A stretch of 64,000 nt of DNA from Sisyra terminalis (lineage: Eukaryota; Arthropoda; Insecta; Neuroptera; Sisyridae): contig OY292277.1 in the NCBI GenBank assembly GCA_958496175.1, forward strand, positions 23,888,282 through 23,952,281, written 5' to 3'. Position 1 is the stretch's first letter. Every line of letters begins with the position of its first letter. Positions 25,001 to 34,000 of the stretch are shown here, one piece after another. Position numbers and translations under genes: made by a program. The notes under the pieces are model-generated. The model ran no database searches. It was not told where the DNA came from and saw only the letters and a program-made list of their open reading frames with translations.

Positions 25001-28000
25001 CCAAAGCCTCGCCCCATCGCTATTAACGACAAAAAATGTACAAACTTTTATTGTAGAACATTATTTTGGTTTTTGAAAATTGTAACCACAGAAATAAAAT
25101 TATGATTGGATAATTCAGTATTTTAAATTATAAGCGCTTCGAAATAACACCCACATATTTGTATTATAATTTATTTCGCTAGTTATAAAAATAAAACAAG
25201 ACAAATTTATTTAGTAATATAATATATTAAGTGCTCAAATTCCATTTATCATTAGCAAGGAAGTGTGAAATAAAAAATTCTTCTATGATATCTGAACTAG
25301 ATAAAAATTATATATATGTACGTTTAGCGGTGAACATTCTTCATAAAATTGAAATTCTTTATATATTCAAAAGACTAACAAAAACTGACATTAAAATATT
25401 TTTAGCTAAACTGATTGAATCATCAAATATTTAATATTTTATATGTAAACGCAAAATATTTGTGTTTAGAAGTTCTGTTTCTTCATTATATATCTACTTT
25501 ATACACTCGGAATCATATCAAAATAGCATTGTTTATTTTCTTTCATCAAAAATTTGAAAATTAGTAAGAATATTGAAAAAATTCTTTCAAAATTATTGCT
25601 CAAAATATTTAGGAAACATAAACAACTCTACCGATAAACATTGGAAAACATTTAGCAGACTTTTGTAGATAAGTATAAAGCATAAAAAATCTAAGTTATT
25701 TTTTTAATGTCTGAAAAAAATGTGCTGATAAAATTTTTTCGGTTTCAAGGTGATTTATTAAAGACTTTTGTAAGAAACGTTTTGATGAAATTTAGAAATG
25801 ATAAAGTTGTTAATTAAATATATTAACATTTGACTTTCAATAATGGTTGTAGAACAACAATAGCCTTTTGTAACTAGCGAAAAACGATTACTTATAGTCA
25901 AAACTATAAAAATTGCTGATACTAATTTGTGTTATATTTTACGAAATTTATGTATAGGATTTTTTCAATAAAATTTTGTTTGGTGAATTCTTCGAATTGT
26001 ACGAGGAATAGGGACAGAGACTGAGTATAAATGAGAACTATAATAGTTAAATTGTGGTTATTTGTATTTTCCTTGTGCAATTTCAAAGAATTTAATATCT
26101 GCATTTGAAATTATCAAATAATCCGAAATATCTTAATATCTATTACAGTAATTGAAACCGCTATAACATTATGCACATGCTTGTATGTATGTACATAGTA
26201 ACAAATTCGAATTCCGTATATATCTACGGTCACCAAAGTGGTGGTCCCCGAGAATATTTCTGTGGTTTGCAACGAAATGTGGAATATACTTTTATAAATA
26301 TATTAAACATTCAAAAAATCCTATTAGTGGTTTGCGGGATTAAAATTATGAATTATGAAATTATGAATCCGTGAGGTCAAAAAGTTTGAAAGTTGAAATA
26401 AATATAACCTCCCTGATTTAAATGTAGCAAGGATATTAATTCTATAAGAAAGAGCCAGAAAAATAATAAATTTGCAACTATAGTTACTTAAAATATACTA
26501 TATAAAAGTTCATAATCTGTGTCCAGTTGTTTAACATAAAATCTTTGACTTTCTGTACTAAATTTCACCCTTTTTCTCTGACCTTATTTATAAGAAGCTT
26601 TTAACTAGAGATTTGGATCAATTCGGCTTTGAAAAGTTGTGAAAATAAAAACAAATTAAGTCTTCTGGTGGCCGAGTGGTCTAGGAGGTCGCTCCAAAAC
26701 TGGTAGGTATTGGGTTCAAATCTTGTATTGTTTTCGATATTTTATGTACATATTTATTTGATTGTGTTGTTTTCTATAGTTCTCAACTGATCTTGATTAA
26801 GCTTGGTACACTTATTCTTCGGAAGTTTACCTTGAACGAGTTTAAAGATGAACAAAATCGGATCCCTAGTTTATAAATGTATTAAAGTTCTTATAATTTC
26901 CTGACTTTTTTAAATTTCCTGTTATTTCAGGATTGAAGAATTAAATTTCTTGATAATTCCAGCTTTTCCAGGTCTGTGGCCACTCTGTTTACGTAATTTT
27001 CCAATTTCATGTCCAGGTGGTCCAAGAGAGTTGAAAATACTTTGAATTTCAGCTGGGCAATTGACTCAGTATTTATTCCTATAGTTTGGGAATGTTTTCT
27101 CAAATCACAGTGTCCTGTTAATAGACTTTCCAGTATTATGATATCCTTCCTTCTTAAGTATAGAATTCTTTCATTATGTTATTTCAGATTTTTTTTTACC
27201 TTAAACTAATTATTTCAGGATTTTATTTTCTCATTTTGAGTCCATTTAATTATTTGATTTAGTACACATCGGCACACCTATTGCTGGGTTTAGACTCATA
27301 AATTATTTCTTGAACTAAGGAACTTGATTTTCCTTTGTAAGTATCTACCTTTATATCTATATAAATAATCATAAGAAGATGCTTTGATTTGTGAAGTTTT
27401 GAAGGATTGCCAAAACTTTAACAGTTCTCATTAATAAATTATTTTGGTAGTTTATAACGGGTAGATTCAAACAGTTTATGAATAGTTTATAAATACTAAT
27501 TTTGCTTAAATTCAATATTTTCGTTTGGTAACAATAAAATATCACAAATTAAATATTTATATATAATTCAAGAGACTATTAGCTATGTATATAAATCTCA
27601 ATCCCACACTATCTTACTTCATAACATAAAAACGTAAATTGTTGCAAGTCCCCTTGTTTATATTTGCATTAAGAAGCATAATATATTCGAGTAAACAATA
27701 ATTCAATTTACAGAAGTATTGATACAATTCCAAGTTTTTAAAGAAGAAAAATGATGGCATTCATTCTCATAAATTGTTAAAAAGATATATACAAATGCAC
27801 AAAGCATGGCAAACATTAAGACATATGTAACGAAAACATGCGAAATTTCACAAAGAACATGCAAAAGATACAAATAAGTGGTATGCAATACTGCAGAAGT
27901 GCATCTTGCAGCAAAACCTATTAATAATTTCTCGTCTTTTTTTGCGAATAAAAAACTGCCACATAGATAGAAACTCAATTCTTGCTAAATATGTATATTA

Positions 28001-31000
28001 TAAATCGAACAACTTGAATTATTTAAATATTGATTTTTGTATTAAAAATGACTGATGAGTATTGAGAATAAAGTTAAATCGATTGACTAATTAAAGTTTT
28101 GTAAGTGTAACATAATTTGTTACGAGTGAAAACTTTCTTAGGCTTCAGTTGAGTTTCGGTGTATATGTTGGTTTTAATCAATATATTATCACGTTGTTTT
28201 AAAATTATTGAGCCAATTAAGTAGTCATAAAATAAAATCCAAGAATTGTAACCGTTTCTTGTTTCCTTGATAAGTAGCCAATATACGAGTATAACTAAAT
28301 TCTAGGATATGGGCATTGAGGGATATTTGTCGGGGTCATTACTTTGAACATGATTTGATTAAAAAAATAAATAAATTGAAAATAATTATTGCCATCTAGC
28401 ATTTTTTTCAAAGGCATTCTCGGTACCACCGAACGATTAAAAATTCATATGGAAATAGCATTGATTTTTTCGATATTTATTTATTTATCCATTATTTAAA
28501 AATAGTTAAAAAAAACAATGTATACCATATCCATTATATCAAATTTTGGAAAATAAACAGAAAAAAATCCAAGATTATGTTCTTTAAATTAATTTTTATT
28601 CTTTGAATTTATCATTTACTAGCTGATCCTTGCGACTTCGTCTGCGTAACGTAGGTGTAGATTATATTTTCTTTTTAAATTTGCCATTTGTAGTGGTATA
28701 TGAAAATTATTATTTTTCTTATTTCTTTTACGAAAAACATAATCATACTTAAAACACTATTTTCTCATCTTTAAAAAGACACATTTAATAAACTGTTACT
28801 TAGAATAAAATAGTTGTATATAATGATCAATTAATTTTCAAAAAAATATTTATAAATATCTAAAAAGAGTTATGGTCTATTCCGTAAACCTACGGTAGGT
28901 ATACCTACCGTGAACCAATTAATCCGTAAATCAATCATTATCTATACATAAATAAAAACTATCATTAAGTTCAATAAAGTCAGTCATAATTATGACTGAA
29001 AACAATCAAAACTTATCAAAACACTCGCCTAGATATTTAGAATATTAGTAGAAATCCAATTACATTGTCTCGACTCTTGAATGAACCTTTTTCTCAAAAC
29101 TATTACACTATTGCAATGTACAAAACTACCGCGAAATTAGTATTTGTTCAAATGTACGAAACCCAGTTCCTCCATTATCAAGTATAACCATTGTGTATCT
29201 ATGCACTTATTATTAAAATATCTGAATTTCAACTATATAATTAAACCATTTTCTTTTAGTTCGCCGAATTTCTCGCTATTCGATATTCGCTCACTAATGT
29301 ATTTATTTGTGATTACGTATATCGGATTTTCAGGTTTACAATATGTGAAAGACAAAAAACTTACATGCTCACTTATGAACTTAACTTTTTTCAGATATTA
29401 GAGTTCAACTTTTTTAGCAGATCCTACGTTTTTTATAAACCAACATTGTTTTATTTTAAGCGATAAAACGTTTCGTCTATAACGAACATACTTTGATAAT
29501 TTGAAAAAAATTGAAATTTCGATTGTTTATTAGACGTTATGCCGTACAAACTTTGCCACCATTTTTCACTCTTTTAGGGAAGGAATAATAAAAAACCCTT
29601 TCTTACTATATTTCTGCATCGTATAAGAAAAACATTTTCCAAATTTCATCGACACAAATATGCATTTATATTGGAAAATACAATGTAAAACGAAAAAAAT
29701 TATGACCTTTATTTTGATTATCATGACTAAAAAGCAATTCGATTTTGGACATTGTACATACAAAATTGTTGGAAACTGGTAGAAAACGTGGAAGCAAATT
29801 AGAATATTTTATATATTTTCAATAACAATAATTGATTTTCAAATTTTTCTAAATACCGAAAAAAAGTTAGTATGGAAGATTTTATATTTTGATTGATAAT
29901 GAAATATATGACAAAAATTGCTCCCTTAATGTTTTTCAGCAGAATAAATAATTGCTGCAGGTCACCATCATTGGTTGATAAAAATTAGATTTTAAAAAGT
30001 TTGATTGTTGAAAAACAAACAAGAATTAAAAATCGCTTTTTTAGAATAAGTACTACATAAACTTTCATACTAATTTAGTGAAATAACGTTATTTAAAACG
30101 TTGTTATTGAAATGATATAACAGAAACAGAAACTTATTATTAATTAATTATTTATTTATTAATTAAACTTATTAAGTTCAAAATTTCGATTGTTGATTAA
30201 CTACATTTTCTCATACAAATTTATGGTAGTTACCCCTTTTACTCTTTTAGAGTATGAATTTTCAAAAAAAAATCTTATCAGATGTCTACTTCTTATAAGG
30301 AATACATCGAATTTTAAAATTTCATCAGTCAGAGGGGATATATAAATACAGGATTTTATGTATGCACGGTTTTAAAAACTTATTTACTTTAAGTTTTATT
30401 ACTATTACTATTATTACTACTACTATTACTTTTTTTCGTTAATATTTCCTTATTGAGCAACTCTAAGGGTTTATTTACAACAATTTTGCAAAAATAAAAA
30501 AAAAGCTTACTGTAAGATTCGAACCTTTCGTCTTTATAATTAGGAGGATCAGAATGTCAGATACGTAATCCATTACGCTATTAACATCAACTATGTGTTT
30601 TACTTATATAAAGATTTATATTTCAGAGGCAATTTTTTAAAATTTAAATTGAATTTACTGTGATTTTTTATCAGTTCAACTAGAAATATTTTTACTAATT
30701 ATTTTCTAACTTTTAATTACCTTTCCAATGATATATAACTCACCTGTCTAAAATAAAAATTTCTGTTTTCATCCCTTTTCATCTCTTATTAGTTTTAAGG
30801 AATGATAAGTAGCCTTACATGTGAAGGAAATGGTGTTGTATCATAATACCAAATTTCATTAAATTCGGTTGTTCCGTTCTTTAGTTCAATCGGGACACAC
30901 AGACAGACAAAAATTTTAAAAATGTTAAATTTGGAATAAGGGCCTCTTGAAACAAATATTTACCCTAAAATTGGGTTCAAAATCGAAATGTACAGACAGA

Positions 31001-34000
31001 CGTAAGAATTTTATATATTAGTGCAGTATAGATAATAATCGTCTTAAGAAAAAACCTTTGTTTTATTTTCTAATGTTTATTTTTACTAAACAATGTTTCA
31101 TGGTCTAAAATCCTGCTGCGAAATTAGTAGTACTTGAATAATGTAGATAATAAAAATCTAATTTTTAAGAATTTTTACAATTGGGAAAATTCATTTTTCA
31201 TCAGGTGCTATTTAAAAATTGCCCGCCAGTGTGATTAATTAAAAAATTATTTATTGACTTTTAGAGAAACATTTTTGTTTACATCTTATAGAAATAAACC
31301 CTACACCACTTCACAACAGTATATTTAAAAAAATTGAAAAGTCACAGTAGCTGCTAATTGCTTAGCCGCAACCTCTACGCACCCAAGTGTTAACAGGTAT
31401 GATTTCATGTAAACTTTTCGTTCATAACGTATATTTATTTCGTTTTTTAAATATACTGTTTTGAAGTGGTGTAGGCTTTATTTCTATAAGATGTAAACAA
31501 AATGTTTCATTAAAAGTCAATTAATAATATTTTAATTAATAGGACTGGTAGGCAATTTTTAATTAGCGCCTTATGAAAAAAGAATTCCCCCACTTGTAAA
31601 AATATTTAAAAATTAGATTTTGACTATCTACATTATTCATGTACTAATTTCGCAGTCGAATCTTGGACTATGGTTAACATAATAAAAGAAAATAAGCCAA
31701 CATTGAAAAATTGCATGTATTTGGCACGAATGAAATTTTAATCGCTCGGTGGTATCGAATCTGTTGACGTTATCGAAAAAGATTATAATTTGATAAATAA
31801 AATCGAAAAACCCCCAAACAAGGAACGTCCTAGTGGCTAATCATATAATTTCAAATATACAGCGATTTAAAACTTAATGCATATATTTTAATAGTATTTT
31901 TTTGAAACCAAATTAACACTTTTCACGTATAAGTGTGCATCTTAAAATGAACGTTATTCAAGCAATATTTTTTTTTAGAGTTTCCTCAATTTTCCTAAAA
32001 TTATAGCTTTTAATAGGAAAATTTTTGACAATTTTCGTCTTTATCGATACGCAGTTAAACTAAATATTATTTTGTTAAAAAAGAAATCGTGGGTATTAGC
32101 TAGTTTTACTCAACTCTAATTAGAAAAAAAATACTTTAATAAAATTGAGAAAATACATTAATTTGGACTTTAAACCAACTATTGAAAAAAAATAATTGAA
32201 ATTTAATTGCGACTAAAATTGACTAATTACTGAAAATAAAAACGAAACCCAATAGTTTATAGATCATATTCGTTTCAATTTTTAATAAAACCAACATATA
32301 GACTGAAATAAAGCTGCAAGCTATGTTTTAATTTTAATTTTTATGAGACTATTAATAATTTCTAATTTGCAATGACGAATGATTGTAGTACTTAAAATTG
32401 TCCAAGGATAAATTTTAAAGTTGGATTTTTTTCAAAACCGAAATTTAATAGTCCATTTATTTATTGCTGTAATAATTTTAAATAATCAAATTTAGAACTG
32501 ATGGAATGTAATAATTACATACTGTTATTCTTAGATTAGAGTTATAAAATTTACAATTGAAAATCTGAAAAAAATTGAGTAAAACCATCTAAAATTTGTC
32601 AACTTCTTTATGACTTATCGTTTTCTAATTGGCTACAGAAATTCCGTTGTCATTTTATTACAGAAACTGGATATTAAATTTCCATAATATTTGCCCTTTC
32701 TCTTTCGTAAAACTTGACTTGAAAAAAAAAATAACTCGCCATTTTTTGCACGTGTTACAAATTTATAGGAGTACTAGCAAAAAAAAAAATATTCCACGTG
32801 AATCATTTAAAACATTAAGAATTTAATCATTAGTATAATTCAATAGAAGAACAAAATGTAAAGGTTTCTTTTTGCAAAATTGGCTCCCATTCACCAAATT
32901 AAAAATAAACTGCAAATTTCATCACCGTCTGATTGTGAAAGATTACTACGATGTTATCATTCTATAATTTTTTTCTATACGAAAGTTGAAGTATTCAAAA
33001 TAATATTTTTCTTATCGAATAGAATAATAATTCATTATAATATATATTCAACTAAAATTTAATCAACTATCTCAAAGCAATTATCAATGCTTATTTTGTT
33101 TGAAAATTAATTATGGAAAACATTTATAAAAAAAATATTAAATAAACTTTGTATGTATAACCTTATATACCATTAGTAATATTTTTATCTTTCGCCCATG
33201 AACTTAATAAAATATTTTATACAATAACACAGACTGACAAAGACTGTGTATGTAATTTAAAATTAAACTAAATATTTACCTTCAAAATTAAACTATAAAT
33301 TATGCTTACGTACTTTGTTAATCTACTGAATTTCAATAAAAAATGTTTTCTTTTTTATTTGATGTGTTATAATTATATAGTCAGTAATTAATAAATTAAA
33401 AGGTCCTGATTAATTTTTTTAGTCATCTTATGTAAATGAACCTTAATGGCATTAAAACTCAAAAGATATAAGCTGCAACATTTATGCCATAATGTGCAAA
33501 ATTATTTCCCGATAATTTGTTTTTTATGGAGTAACTACGTTACAACCGGTTAGAAAAAACCGTTGCAAAGATATTTTCGAAGGAATGTGGACGAAATAAA
33601 AACAATAAGAGGTGCTATTTTCCTATCTAGATAGTGAGATTTATCTTTCAGATAAAATTGTATTCAGAGGATAGAGAAAACATGCGTATTTTCATCTAAG
33701 AATAGTGCTTTGTATAGGATGAATATGTAGGGTTTAACTAACAGATAATTTTTATCTATTGAACAGCTATTTTGAGGATATGGATTATCTATAAGTGAAA
33801 ATACTTGCCATAAGTGTTAATTCTGTGAAGCGCGACATTTTAGTACTAAGGGTCGGTATTTTAACATCGAGATTCTAGATATTAAATTTTAGCAAATTAT
33901 ATCAAATTTTATCTAGAGGATAGAGAACAAATGCGTATTTTGAGCTAAGAATAATGATATGTGTACGATTTACCTAATAGTTGATTTGTTATTTATTAAA

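Noticed and set aside
27703..27978. 91-codon minus-strand frame with hydrophobic stretches
   Set aside because: Hydrophobicity follows from T-rich sequence. No family resemblance and no supporting exons.
29461..29490. Another GAAACG-type hammerhead box (minus strand)
   Set aside because: GAAACG is present, but there is no CUGANGA box, stem II or stem I partner at the right distance.
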